A stretch of DNA of 44,149 nucleotides from Spirochaetales bacterium (GTDB lineage: Bacteria > Spirochaetota > Spirochaetia > UBA9216): assembly GCA_003245835.1 (NCBI GenBank), contig QKCC01000197.1:1-44149 (forward strand). The letters are read 5' to 3'. The position numbers and the translations under genes were made by a program. Below are positions 22,385 through 32,469 of this stretch, piece by piece. The stretch's first letter is position 1. Every line of letters starts with the position of its first letter. The notes below the pieces were generated by a model. The model was not told where the DNA came from, did not search any database, and saw only the letters and a program-made list of their open reading frames with translations.

Positions 22385-24112
22385 CTAATTTAATGTTTTT
22401 TTCTGAAGAAATGATTTAATTTCGTCTTCAGTTTTAAGTTTTAACAGCTCTTCTGCTGTTTCTTTGCAGTAATTATAAGATACTGACCTTATAATTGAAA
22501 CTGCTTCCGGAAGCATTTGTCCGGTCATACTGAGTTCATCAATGCCTAAACCGATCAATACAGGAATTGCTGCGGGAATACCGCCCAATTCGCCGCAGAT
22601 TCCAGCCCATTTTCCATTTTTATGAGCATTATCGGCAGCTGCCTTAATCGCCCTGAAGATCGCCGGGCTGAACATCCTGTAGTATTCTGAAACTTTTTCA
22701 TTAATACGATCGGTACAGAGAACATACTGGGTAAGGTCATTGGTCCCCATACTGATAAAATCACATTCTTCGGTAAGAATGTCTGAAATAATAACCGCAG
22801 CCGGAGTTTCCACCATTACGCCTGTTTCGAGGTCGGGGTTAAAGTCGAGTTTCTCTGCTGCAAGTTCACTGCAGCATTCGGCAATAAGTTCTTTTGCTGC
22901 CCGCAGTTCTGTAACATCAGCGACCATCGGAAACATGACTTTCACATTTCCGCAGGCTGCCGCTCTTAACACTGCCCGCAGCTGGGTTTTAAATATATTA
23001 CGGTATTCAAGACAAACCCTTATTCCCCTGAACCCGAGAAAGGGATTGTCTTCCTTAGGCAGATCCAAGCATTTAACTTCCTTGTCTCCGCCTATATCGA
23101 GCGTCCTGATAATAACCATTCCGGGATTGAGCTTCTCGGCAATTGTTTTATAGAACCGGAACTGCTTATCTTCATCGGGCAGGGTCGGTGTATCAAGAAA
23201 GAAAAATTCTGTCCTCAGAAGTCCCACGCCGTGAGCTCCATAATTTATCGCTGATTCAAGATCTGCCAATGAACCGATATTTGCAGATAGTTCGATCTTT
23301 TTCCCGTCGGTTGTAACAGCCTCAAGGCCTTTAACTTCTTCAAGCTGTTTCAGTTTATTTTTATAGCCGGCTACCTTTTTTTCGAACTGCTTTTTTTCTT
23401 CAAGGGCCGGTGATATCCAGATCTTCGCTTCATCGATTTCAAGAGTATCGAGCAGGATTTCATTACCGCTTTTGGCAGAGGCGACTATTGATGATACGCC
23501 TACCGCAGCGGGAATACCAAGACTCTTAGCCAGAATTGCAACATGGGAGGTTACCCCGCCTTTTTCGGTAATCATCCCGCTGACGTTGTCCCTGTTCATA
23601 AGAGCTGTATCTGAAGGCATAAGGTCTTTTGCCACGATTACGGAGCCCGCCGGTACTGCCGAGAGGTCGCTGCTTTCAAGACCAAGCAGGTTTCTGAGAA
23701 TCCGTTTATAAACATCAGTCAGATCAAGAAGCCGCTGCCTGTTATAGTCGTCTTCGCCCAGAGATGAAAACATGTCGGCATACCCGCTGAATATCTGATC
23801 AAGCGCGGCTTCCGCACAGATTTTACCCGATGAGATAGCGTCGATTATTTCTTCGTAAAACTCATCATCCTCAATCATGGTCATCTGGGCGCGGAAAATA
23901 TGGCCGAACTCCTCTCCGAGGTCACCGGTGAGGCTGTTTTTTATTTCGTCCAGTTCAGCTTTCGAGTTGTCAAATGCCTCTTTCAGCCGGGTTTGTTCAG
24001 CTTCCGTATTTTCAATTTGAACAGTCGAAAATGCAAGATCCTGTTCAGCATAGATAAAAGCCTTCCCGGAAGTAATTCCGGGTGAGGCGCTCCGTCCGGT
24101 TGTATATGTCAT
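22385..24112 (-). CDS. ptsI: PTS enzyme I (PEP--protein phosphotransferase)
   Basis: 575 residues, full-length enzyme I. The phosphorylated His is H190 in GGVTSHVAILAKSLGIP. C-terminal PEP-binding motifs: LLRTEFFFLD, GFRGIRVCLEYR, MVETPAAV and FISMGTNDLTQYVL, then GICGELGG. It takes phosphate from PEP and passes it to HPr. Its ATG overlaps the IIA stop by one base. Having enzyme I inside a sugar-specific PTS operon, with its own HPr, points to a self-contained phosphorelay. Confidence 0.96.
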   Translation of the reverse strand: MTYTTGRSASPGITSGKAFIYAEQDLAFSTVQIENTEAEQTRLKEAFDNSKAELDEIKNSLTGDLGEEFGHIFRAQMTMIEDDEFYEEIIDAISSGKICAEAALDQIFSGYADMFSSLGEDDYNRQRLLDLTDVYKRILRNLLGLESSDLSAVPAGSVIVAKDLMPSDTALMNRDNVSGMITEKGGVTSHVAILAKSLGIPAAVGVSSIVASAKSGNEILLDTLEIDEAKIWISPALEEKKQFEKKVAGYKNKLKQLEEVKGLEAVTTDGKKIELSANIGSLADLESAINYGAHGVGLLRTEFFFLDTPTLPDEDKQFRFYKTIAEKLNPGMVIIRTLDIGGDKEVKCLDLPKEDNPFLGFRGIRVCLEYRNIFKTQLRAVLRAAACGNVKVMFPMVADVTELRAAKELIAECCSELAAEKLDFNPDLETGVMVETPAAVIISDILTEECDFISMGTNDLTQYVLCTDRINEKVSEYYRMFSPAIFRAIKAAADNAHKNGKWAGICGELGGIPAAIPVLIGLGIDELSMTGQMLPEAVSIIRSVSYNYCKETAEELLKLKTEDEIKSFLQKKTLN

Positions 24113-24594
24113 TATGAAGCCTTGAGGTTTTTCCCGACATTTTCATGAAGGATATTGTAAATTTCTGATTCGTCATCTGCTTCAAGAAGAGCTTTCAGAA
24201 CATCATTATCCTGATATGTTGTAATCAGGGTTTCCAAAAGATCTCCGATTTTTTTCTTTTCTTTCAGAGCGAACATTGAAATAAGGCGGACAGGAATTTT
24301 CTGCGACGGGTCACCCATGACTGAAAATTCTACATCTTCCGGCAGTCTGGCAAAACAGATTACCGATTGGTTTACATGGTCAGAGTCCGTATGCGGAATC
24401 GCAATCTTTAAATCCGACATCGGCAGACCTGAAGGATAATTGGCTTCCCTGTCCTGAATTGCCTGAATGTAGGATTCCTTAACGTAACCGAGACTATAGA
24501 GCTTTTCTGCCATAATTTTCAGCGCTGCTTCTTTTGTCTGCACATTTACATTACTGAGAATGCATTCTGTTTTAAGTATGTCTTCGATTTTCAT
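24112..24594 (-). CDS. PTS enzyme IIA, fructose/mannitol/galactitol type
   Basis: 160 residues, single domain. The active His is H68 in IAIPHTDSDHV, with supporting GYVKESYIQAIQDREANYPS and GLPMSDLKIAIPH upstream. It moves phosphate from HPr to the IIB protein. A strong terminator-like hairpin lies between the IIC gene and this one, so IIA and the genes after it may be made at a different level from IIC. Only a weak GGAAAA precedes the ATG. Confidence 0.93.
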   Translation of the reverse strand: MKIEDILKTECILSNVNVQTKEAALKIMAEKLYSLGYVKESYIQAIQDREANYPSGLPMSDLKIAIPHTDSDHVNQSVICFARLPEDVEFSVMGDPSQKIPVRLISMFALKEKKKIGDLLETLITTYQDNDVLKALLEADDESEIYNILHENVGKNLKAS

Positions 24595-24610
24595 GTGAAA
24601 TATTTTCCTT

Positions 24611-24649
24611 AAAAAAATTAACCATCCTCCTCAGTGAAGAGGAGGATGG
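24611..24649 (-). terminator. Terminator-like hairpin inside the PTS operon
   Basis: Minus strand CCATCCTCCTC pairs perfectly with GAGGAGGATGG around a 6-base loop and is followed by TTAATTTTTTT. It ends the IIC message or attenuates transcription into IIA-EI-IIB-HPr. No separate promoter for the IIA gene is clear. Confidence 0.75.
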
Positions 24650-24658
24650 CTTTGATAA

Positions 24659-26053
24659 CTAGTTGTCTTCAGCTCTGTAGCCGGCAACTTTGTGCCAGCC
24701 GGCCGGATTTTTCTTGAAAAGAATCCAGAGTACAGCAATTACAACTGCAACAATGATATTTCCAAGCCAGAAGTTGTCGGCAAGCTTAAGAAACATTGCC
24801 GGAATCCAGTTTCCGCCGTCACAGATTGAAGTTATAAGGTTTGCGCCCTGGGGAAGGGCAAAGTCGGCAGCAAGCGCCGCTGCTGTTGTTCCTTCAGCAA
24901 GAAAGTTCATAATGTAGATTGAAGGAATCATAAAGACTGTTGAAATAACAACTGATCTGAATACGTTCGCTTTAACGATCGGAATAACTATAGCAACGAG
25001 GAAGGGTATTACGGCAAGGTCGCCGAACGGTATAACCCTGTTGCCCGGGAGAATTATTGCAAGAATCAGGGTAATCGGAACCATCAGAAGCCCTGTAGCA
25101 ATAGCTGTCGGGTGTCCGACGAGAATCGCTGAGTCAAGACCGATGTAGATTTCGCGATCACCGGCTTTCTTCTGCAGGAAGTCACGTGCCGCATCTGAAA
25201 GCGGTATAAGACCTTCCATAAGAAGCGATACCATTCTCGGCATAAGAACCATGACAGCTCCGAGCGTAATTGCGGTTGTAAGCATTTTTGTCAGCCAGCC
25301 GGTCCAGGGACCGTCGCCCATGTATGCAACTGCCGAAAGTATCAATCCGATAAGAACACCCATAATCAGTGGTTCACCCATCAGGCCGAACCGTTTTTTA
25401 ATTGTGTCCGGATCGCCTTCAATATTTCGCAGACCGGGAATCAGGTCAATTATCTTGTTGATAATTATTGCGAAGGGTACCGGTGACGCCGAAAATCCGT
25501 GAGGTATTGAAATACCGGGAAGTCCCATTGTCTGCTGAATCGCAGGTGCGGTCCAGTCTGCTATAAACAGCATTGCTGCTGCAAACAGGAGTGCTGAAAT
25601 AAGTCCGTACCAGATGTTGCCTGTTGCCCACTGCACAAGTCCGCCGACAAATGCAAAATGCCAGAAGTTCCAGATGTCGATGTTGATTGTTTTTGTGACC
25701 TTGGTAAACAGCAGAAGCAGGTTCAGAAGGATACCGGCGGGAATAATCAGGGTAGAAATCTTCGACCCGAACGCTATCGAGGCACAGGCCGGCCAGCCTA
25801 CGTCGATAATGTCAAGTTTCAGTCCAAACCTCTGTACCATCCCCTGAGATACAGGCCCGATACTGTTCGATAATAATCCGATAACAAGATTCAGGCCGAT
25901 AAATCCTACGCCGAACATCAGCGAGGACCTGAGTGCCTTTCCCGGTTTTGCTCCAAATACCAGAGACAGTATAAAGAGGATAATCGGGAGAAGGACGGAT
26001 GCTCCCAGTCCGAGAAAAAAATTCACGACTGATTGCAATGCACCAATTTCCAT
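24659..26053 (-). CDS. PTS enzyme IIC, galactitol type
   Basis: 464-residue membrane channel of the GatC family with about ten hydrophobic segments. Typical GatC stretches: LSNSIGPVSQGMVQRFG, DVGWPACASIAFGS, HFAFVGGLVQWATGN and PHGFSASPVPFAI. It imports and phosphorylates a hexitol- or pentitol-like sugar together with the IIA and IIB proteins below. First gene of the operon, with AAAAGGAG before the ATG. The substrate may not be galactitol; no tagatose or dehydrogenase genes of that pathway lie in the window. Confidence 0.93.
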   Translation of the reverse strand: MEIGALQSVVNFFLGLGASVLLPIILFILSLVFGAKPGKALRSSLMFGVGFIGLNLVIGLLSNSIGPVSQGMVQRFGLKLDIIDVGWPACASIAFGSKISTLIIPAGILLNLLLLFTKVTKTINIDIWNFWHFAFVGGLVQWATGNIWYGLISALLFAAAMLFIADWTAPAIQQTMGLPGISIPHGFSASPVPFAIIINKIIDLIPGLRNIEGDPDTIKKRFGLMGEPLIMGVLIGLILSAVAYMGDGPWTGWLTKMLTTAITLGAVMVLMPRMVSLLMEGLIPLSDAARDFLQKKAGDREIYIGLDSAILVGHPTAIATGLLMVPITLILAIILPGNRVIPFGDLAVIPFLVAIVIPIVKANVFRSVVISTVFMIPSIYIMNFLAEGTTAAALAADFALPQGANLITSICDGGNWIPAMFLKLADNFWLGNIIVAVVIAVLWILFKKNPAGWHKVAGYRAEDN

Positions 26054-26082
26054 ATTTTCTCCTTTTCCTATGATTTTTGATC

Positions 26083-26111
26083 AGCATAAACTAAAATATG
26101 CCAAATGTCAA
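26083..26111 (-). promoter_or_regulatory. Promoter of the PTS operon
   Basis: Minus strand TTGACA (26111-26106), 17-base spacer, TATGCT (26088-26083). It lies in a very A/T-rich intergenic stretch shared with the divergent oxidoreductase gene, where TATGCT recurs twice in overlap at 26181-26191; this could be a repeated regulator site. Confidence 0.65.
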
Positions 26112-26217
26112 AATAATAATGAAAAATAATATTATAAAAATGAAAAAAATTTGCAAAAAAAATATTTTAATATCGAAAAATATGCTATGCTGTTCAAACC
26201 TCGATGAAGGAGACGGA

Positions 26218-27243
26218 ATGAAAAGGTACAGGTGGGGAATTCTCGGAACGGGAAAGATTGCGAACAGGTTCGCGGCTGCCCTTAACAATATAGCCGGTGA
26301 AGCAGAGTTTTATGCGGCAGGTTCAAGAAACAGCGTGACCGGGAAGGAATTTGCTGCAAGATATAAGGCAGCGAAGGCATATGGCAGTTATGAAGCGCTT
26401 CTGAATGATCCCGAAGTTGATATTGTCTATATCGGAACTCCGGGCCGGTATCATCATGAACATGTTCTGGCCGCTCTGAAGGCGGGGAAGAACGTTTTAT
26501 GTGAAAAAGCACTCACCCTGAACGCTGCAGAGGCTGAAGAAATAATAATAGCAGCAAGAGAGAAGAAGCTCTTTCTTATGGAAGCGATGTGGACAAGGTT
26601 TTTCCCCGTTCACGTTAAAATAAGGGAGCTGATTGCAGGCGGAGCAATAGGTGATCCTCGAGGCATCACAGCTAATTTCAGTTCGGTTGCCCCAGGAAGT
26701 CTGAAAGAAATCAACCGGTTCTGGGACTTATCGCTCGGTGCCAGCGCGCTGCTTGACCTGGGGACCTACGGCGTATCGTTTGCTTCCAGCCTGTTCGGAC
26801 CGCCGGAGCAGATCACGGGTGTAGCGTATATAGGTGAGGGCGGCTTTGATTATCAGAATTCGTGCTCGCTCAGGTACGCCGGGGGACGAATTGCGTCCAT
26901 CATTAATTCACAGGTTTCATTTGATGTTAAGGATGCTGTTATTTACGGGACTGAAGGACGGATTGAAATAGAAGCGCCCTGGTACAAACCGGAAGCCATG
27001 GTGATTACCCGTTCAGACAGTTCATCCGAAAGATTCGAATTTCCGCTTAACGGATTCAACGGGTATGAATATGAAATACGCGAGGTCATCAGCCGGCTGC
27101 ATAACGGCGAACCTGAATCGTCGATAATGCCGCTCGATGAGAGCCTTCAGATTATGCGTACCCTCGATGATTTGCGCAGACAGTGGGGGATCGTTTTTCC
27201 GCACGAGCGAAACAAAGGCGAAACTGATGCTGCTCAGGGCTGA
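26218..27243 (+). CDS. Gfo/Idh/MocA-family oxidoreductase
   Basis: 341 residues from the ATG at 26218 (GAAGGAG eight bases upstream); a longer in-frame start at 26098 lies in A/T-rich non-coding sequence and is rejected. N-terminal NAD(P)-binding fold WGILGTGKIANRFAAAL; VDIVYIGTPGRYHHEHVLAAL; the usual EKP is EKA in LCEKALTLNAAEAEE. The C-terminal sheet domain has MEAMWTRFFPV, close to dihydrodiol-dehydrogenase-like members. It probably oxidises or reduces a sugar or polyol. Divergent from the PTS operon, so it may act on the imported sugar. The esterase gene overlaps its 3' end by 17 bases. Confidence 0.9.
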   Translation: MKRYRWGILGTGKIANRFAAALNNIAGEAEFYAAGSRNSVTGKEFAARYKAAKAYGSYEALLNDPEVDIVYIGTPGRYHHEHVLAALKAGKNVLCEKALTLNAAEAEEIIIAAREKKLFLMEAMWTRFFPVHVKIRELIAGGAIGDPRGITANFSSVAPGSLKEINRFWDLSLGASALLDLGTYGVSFASSLFGPPEQITGVAYIGEGGFDYQNSCSLRYAGGRIASIINSQVSFDVKDAVIYGTEGRIEIEAPWYKPEAMVITRSDSSSERFEFPLNGFNGYEYEIREVISRLHNGEPESSIMPLDESLQIMRTLDDLRRQWGIVFPHERNKGETDAAQG

Positions 27244-27973
27244 TATGGATTCAAAGAGTCTTGGGGCGTCAAGAAGTATACAGGTTTACGTGCCGGATAC
27301 CGGCCGAAGAATATACAGTACGGTTTATTTCCATCACGGATTGGGGTTTGACTCCAGCTCTCCGTGGAAAGAAACCAGGCTTGGCAATATTGCATTGAAA
27401 TATGAGTTTATTATCGTTACTGCAGATGCCGGGGACAGCTGGTTTGTCAACGATAGTGTTAAGGGCCGGTTTTGGGAGGATTTTTTCGCTTTTGAATTGC
27501 CGGAATGGATAGAGTCTGAGTTTCCGGCATCCCCTAATCGGGAAGCAAGAGGGCAGTGCGGCTACAGTATGGGCGGATACGGCGCAATGATGCTGGCTTT
27601 CCTTCATTCTGATCGCTTTTCCGCCGTTTCAACTCACTGCGGTTCTTTTGTTTTCGGCCATGAATACCGGCCCGATCGTCCCGAGAGGGAAGCCTATATG
27701 AAGGTTAATGCTCCTCCCGGCGGGAGGTACGATCTGTTCAGATTTGCGGAATCGGGATTCAGAACCGGTATTACGAGGCCGGCAATTCGCATGGACATAG
27801 GCGTCGATGATTACCTGATTGAACAGCACAGAAGATTTCACAAATGCCTTCAGGAAAACGGGGTTGAACATATTTATTCGGAAAAGGAGGGTAATCATTC
27901 CTGGTCATATGTGGATTCCCGCCTGAATGACAGCCTGGATTTTTTTTCTGGCTGCCTGCGCCCGGGGAGCTGA
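27227..27973 (+). CDS. Esterase of the esterase-D / alpha-beta hydrolase type
   Basis: 248 residues from the ATG at 27227; an ATG at 27245 is nearly as good. The nucleophile elbow GYSMGGYGAMMLAFLH supplies Ser. The likely Asp is in MDIGVDDYLIEQ and the His in KEGNHSWSYVDSRL. VYFHHGLGFDS forms the oxyanion region. There is no signal peptide, so it is probably a cytoplasmic carboxylesterase, for example removing acyl groups from a sugar. It is coupled to the oxidoreductase by overlap. Its TGA directly abuts the stop of the convergent kinase gene. Confidence 0.85.
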   Translation: MLLRADMDSKSLGASRSIQVYVPDTGRRIYSTVYFHHGLGFDSSSPWKETRLGNIALKYEFIIVTADAGDSWFVNDSVKGRFWEDFFAFELPEWIESEFPASPNREARGQCGYSMGGYGAMMLAFLHSDRFSAVSTHCGSFVFGHEYRPDRPEREAYMKVNAPPGGRYDLFRFAESGFRTGITRPAIRMDIGVDDYLIEQHRRFHKCLQENGVEHIYSEKEGNHSWSYVDSRLNDSLDFFSGCLRPGS

Positions 27974-29569
27974 TCACCTGAGCCTGATTGAAAATGTTGA
28001 TCCCCTGCCGGGTTCTGATTCAAGGAAAATTTCGGCATCGATCATGTCTGCAGCCTGTCTGGCGATTGAAAGCCCGAGTCCAAGGCCTCCGTGTCTTCTG
28101 GTGTAGGGATCTTCAAGCTGGTGAAATGGTATGAAGACATCTTCATGCATCGATTTTTCAATGCCGATTCCATTGTCGATGATATTAATTTCCGGCGTTC
28201 CGTCAATTCTCTCGAGTTTAACAGTAACGTCCTTTCCGCCGGAAAAATCGACCGCGTTTAAAATCAGATGAATAAGTATCTGTTTTAGACATTTGATATC
28301 AGTCGGATGAACTATCTGCTCACCACCCGTATCTACAATAATCTTTGTATTTTTTTCAGCACTATAGGCCCTCAGCGGTTTTATTATGGAGTTTATGATC
28401 TCAGATAAATCCGCTTTCTGGATGGTGATTTCCGCTTCGGGACGGCTGCTTTCCTGGAAATCAAGCAGGTGCTGGATAATCCGGTTCAGGTCGTCAGCCG
28501 ATTCGATTCCCAATTCAAGATACCTTCGCTGATCGGAATCAAGTTCGGTATATCCGAGGAGTGTCTGCATTCCCATTATTCCGTTCAGCGGAGTCCGGAG
28601 TTCATGGCTGACCTTGAGCAGAAAACCTGTTTTCAGCATATCGTTCTTTTCAGCCCGTTCTTTTTCAATATTAAGGTTGAAAGTGGCCTTTCTGACAAGA
28701 AACCGCAGAAGGAATATAAAAACGATCGAAGCAGCCAGTAAAAAGCAGGCTGAAACGAGCAGAATTATCAGCCAGCCGGGCAGGGACCTTTCGTAGTGCA
28801 CATAGATTAGCCTGTATTTCTTCATTATGTCGTAGTAAAAACTGTTGCTGTCCGATTTTGCCTTTGCGAGCCCGGAGTCTATCGTGTAGATTAAGTCGGT
28901 ATTTTTACCCTTTGTTACACCTATATACGAATTGGACGGCGAGAAAACAACGTTCGTAGGTTTTATGGCCAAATCATCCGGCTGAGTAAAGGTATTGAAA
29001 AAGACCCCGGCATCTACAGCGCCCGAAGCAATTGCTGATGATATCTCTTCAAACGTATTAAACTCGACCGGTTCAAACTCGAGACAGAACTCGTTCATGA
29101 GCTTTTTGAAATAAATTCCGTTCTGCCCGCCTTTCAACATTCCGACCATTTTATTCTGAAGATCGTAAACTGATTCGATTTTGGATGATTCAGCGGCGAA
29201 TACCTGGCCCCAGGCGGTAATAAAAGAAATATCGTTAAAATCCAGCACCTGTTCGCGCTCGGATGTTTTTATAAGTGCAGGCATGATGTCGGCTGTACCT
29301 GAAGTAACTGCCGTAAACGCCTCCTGAAAGGTATCGAATATTATGAATTCTGATTGATACCCTGCGTTATCAAGGATATCTTCTAGAATATATGGAAATA
29401 TACCTGCTGCTTCGCCGCGGTCGTCAACATATGACACCGGCTGCGCATTTCTGAATACTGCAATTTTTACAAGCCTTTTACCTGAAGAAGAATTTTCCGC
29501 ATATGCAATTGATGATATAATCAGGAAGAGTATAAGCGGAATCATGAAGTGGGGTATTTTTATTTTCAT
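27974..29569 (-). CDS. Sensor histidine kinase with periplasmic binding-protein-like domain
   Basis: 531 residues. Signal peptide or first helix 1-24 (cleavage near AYA/EN). Residues about 33-255 form a family-3 binding-protein-like sensor (VKIAVFRNAQPVSYVDD, FTSGTADIMPALIKTSERE-like region). Membrane helix 264-290. HisKA with H322 in SHELRTPLNG; ATPase N/G boxes ILNAVDFSG, DNGIGIEKS and GGLGLGLSIARQAAD. No receiver or HPt domain. It is therefore a simple, ligand-binding sensor kinase of the BvgS/EvgS sensor type. No response regulator gene is in the window, so it is an orphan here. GAGG precedes the ATG. Confidence 0.92.
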   Translation of the reverse strand: MKIKIPHFMIPLILFLIISSIAYAENSSSGKRLVKIAVFRNAQPVSYVDDRGEAAGIFPYILEDILDNAGYQSEFIIFDTFQEAFTAVTSGTADIMPALIKTSEREQVLDFNDISFITAWGQVFAAESSKIESVYDLQNKMVGMLKGGQNGIYFKKLMNEFCLEFEPVEFNTFEEISSAIASGAVDAGVFFNTFTQPDDLAIKPTNVVFSPSNSYIGVTKGKNTDLIYTIDSGLAKAKSDSNSFYYDIMKKYRLIYVHYERSLPGWLIILLVSACFLLAASIVFIFLLRFLVRKATFNLNIEKERAEKNDMLKTGFLLKVSHELRTPLNGIMGMQTLLGYTELDSDQRRYLELGIESADDLNRIIQHLLDFQESSRPEAEITIQKADLSEIINSIIKPLRAYSAEKNTKIIVDTGGEQIVHPTDIKCLKQILIHLILNAVDFSGGKDVTVKLERIDGTPEINIIDNGIGIEKSMHEDVFIPFHQLEDPYTRRHGGLGLGLSIARQAADMIDAEIFLESEPGRGSTFSIRLR

Positions 29570-29709
29570 ACGGGCCTCATCGGCCCCAAATTTCTAAAAC
29601 GGAACATAAACTAATTATTGTGATTTCGCCGCTGCAAAGCAACCATCAGCCCTAAATAAAAAGCTGATATTAAGAAGATTAGGATGTCCGTTCATGGAAC
29701 AACTGCCTC

Positions 29710-29738
29710 TTGACGTAAGCCTGAAACCGGTGTACTTT
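29710..29738 (+). promoter_or_regulatory. Promoter candidate for the isopropylmalate/isocitrate-type dehydrogenase
   Basis: TTGACG (29710-29715), 17-base spacer, TACTTT (29733-29738). AGGAG lies five bases before the ATG at 29786. The rest of 29570-29709 shows nothing I recognise. Confidence 0.45.
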
Positions 29739-29785
29739 ATGTATACTAAAGTGGTTTAAATATAATTAAATATACAGGAGTTTTT

Positions 29786-30868
29786 ATGGCAAATACATAC
29801 AAAATAGCTGTTATCCCCGGTGACGGTACCGGCCCTGAAGTTGTAGCCGAGGGAGTAAAGGTCCTTGAAGCCGCAGCCGGAAAATTCGGTTTCAAACTTG
29901 ACATGACCGATTTCGATTACGGCGGAGACAGATACCTAAGGACCGGAGAAGTACTTCCCGACAGTGCTGCAGGCGATCTGAAGCAGTTCGATGCAATCTA
30001 TCTCGGCGCCATCGGGCACCCTGATGTAAAACCCGGAATCCTTGAGAAGGGTATTCTGCTGCGCCTGCGGTTTGAGCTTGATCAGTATATCAACCTCCGT
30101 CCGGTGAAGCTTTACCCCGGTGTTGAAACACCGCTGAAAGACAAGGGTCCGGAGCATATCGACTATGTTGTTGTGCGTGAAAATACCGGCGGTATCTACA
30201 CAGGTACAGGCGGTTTTTCCATGAAGGGCACCCCGCATGAGGTTGCGACACAGAGCATGGTATACAGCCGTCACCAGGTTGAACGCTGCCTTAAGTATGC
30301 TTTTGAATACGCCCGGAGTCACGGTAAAAAAACCCGCGGAGTAGGCGATGCCAATACCCTCGGTCTTGTCGGAAAAACAAACGTTCTGACATATGTTTTT
30401 GACCTTTGGGACAGGGCTTTTCATGAAATCGGCGGCGCTTCCTACCCGGATGTAAAACGCGAATACTATCACGTCGATGCGACATGTATGTGGATGGTCA
30501 AGAGTCCCGAATGGTTTGATGTACTTGTAACAAGCAATATGTTCGGCGACATAATCACCGACCTCGGGGCAATTACTCAGGGCGGCATGGGAATTGCAGC
30601 CGGAGGAAACATCAACCCTGAGGGTGTTTCGATGTTCGAGCCCATCGGCGGTTCTGCTCCCAAGTATACCGGTCAGGGAATTATCAACCCCCTCGCATCA
30701 ATTGTTGCAGGTTCAATGATGCTTGATACTCTCGGCGAGACTGAAGCTGCAGTTGCAATCGAGAATGCAGTTATGGAAGTTACCGGCAAGAAGCTGAAAA
30801 GTCTTTCCGCCGGCAAAATGGGATATTCGACCAGTGAAGTTGGAGATCTTGTAGCATCTCTGCTGTAG
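29786..30868 (+). CDS. Isopropylmalate/isocitrate dehydrogenase-family enzyme (probable 3-isopropylmalate dehydrogenase)
   Basis: 360 residues, NAD(P)-dependent oxidative decarboxylase family. [15 protein letters not shown] at the N-terminus; substrate Arg cluster in [33 protein letters not shown], where GGIY favours an isopropylmalate-type substrate over isocitrate; family signature [12 protein letters not shown] followed by GGMGIAAGG with the metal-binding Asp; [14 protein letters not shown]. Tartrate or homoisocitrate use cannot be excluded. Stands alone with its own promoter and terminator; no other leucine genes are near. Confidence 0.88.
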   Translation: MANTYKIAVIPGDGTGPEVVAEGVKVLEAAAGKFGFKLDMTDFDYGGDRYLRTGEVLPDSAAGDLKQFDAIYLGAIGHPDVKPGILEKGILLRLRFELDQYINLRPVKLYPGVETPLKDKGPEHIDYVVVRENTGGIYTGTGGFSMKGTPHEVATQSMVYSRHQVERCLKYAFEYARSHGKKTRGVGDANTLGLVGKTNVLTYVFDLWDRAFHEIGGASYPDVKREYYHVDATCMWMVKSPEWFDVLVTSNMFGDIITDLGAITQGGMGIAAGGNINPEGVSMFEPIGGSAPKYTGQGIINPLASIVAGSMMLDTLGETEAAVAIENAVMEVTGKKLKSLSAGKMGYSTSEVGDLVASLL

Positions 30869-30887
30869 ATTTCTTTTAGTAATTCAG

Positions 30888-30915
30888 CCCCGGACAGCGG
30901 TTCCGGGGTTTTTTT

Positions 30916-30916
<1 letters not shown>
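30888..30916 (+). terminator. Rho-independent terminator after the dehydrogenase gene
   Basis: CCCCGGA, 7-base loop, TCCGGGG, then eight T's. The T run reaches the stop codon of the convergent hydantoinase gene. Confidence 0.92.
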
Positions 30917-32411
<1,495 letters not shown>

Positions 32412-32469
32412 GAAAATTCCCATATTTAAAAGATAATGTTTTATAATGTCTGTACTTCGGGAGGTACAC

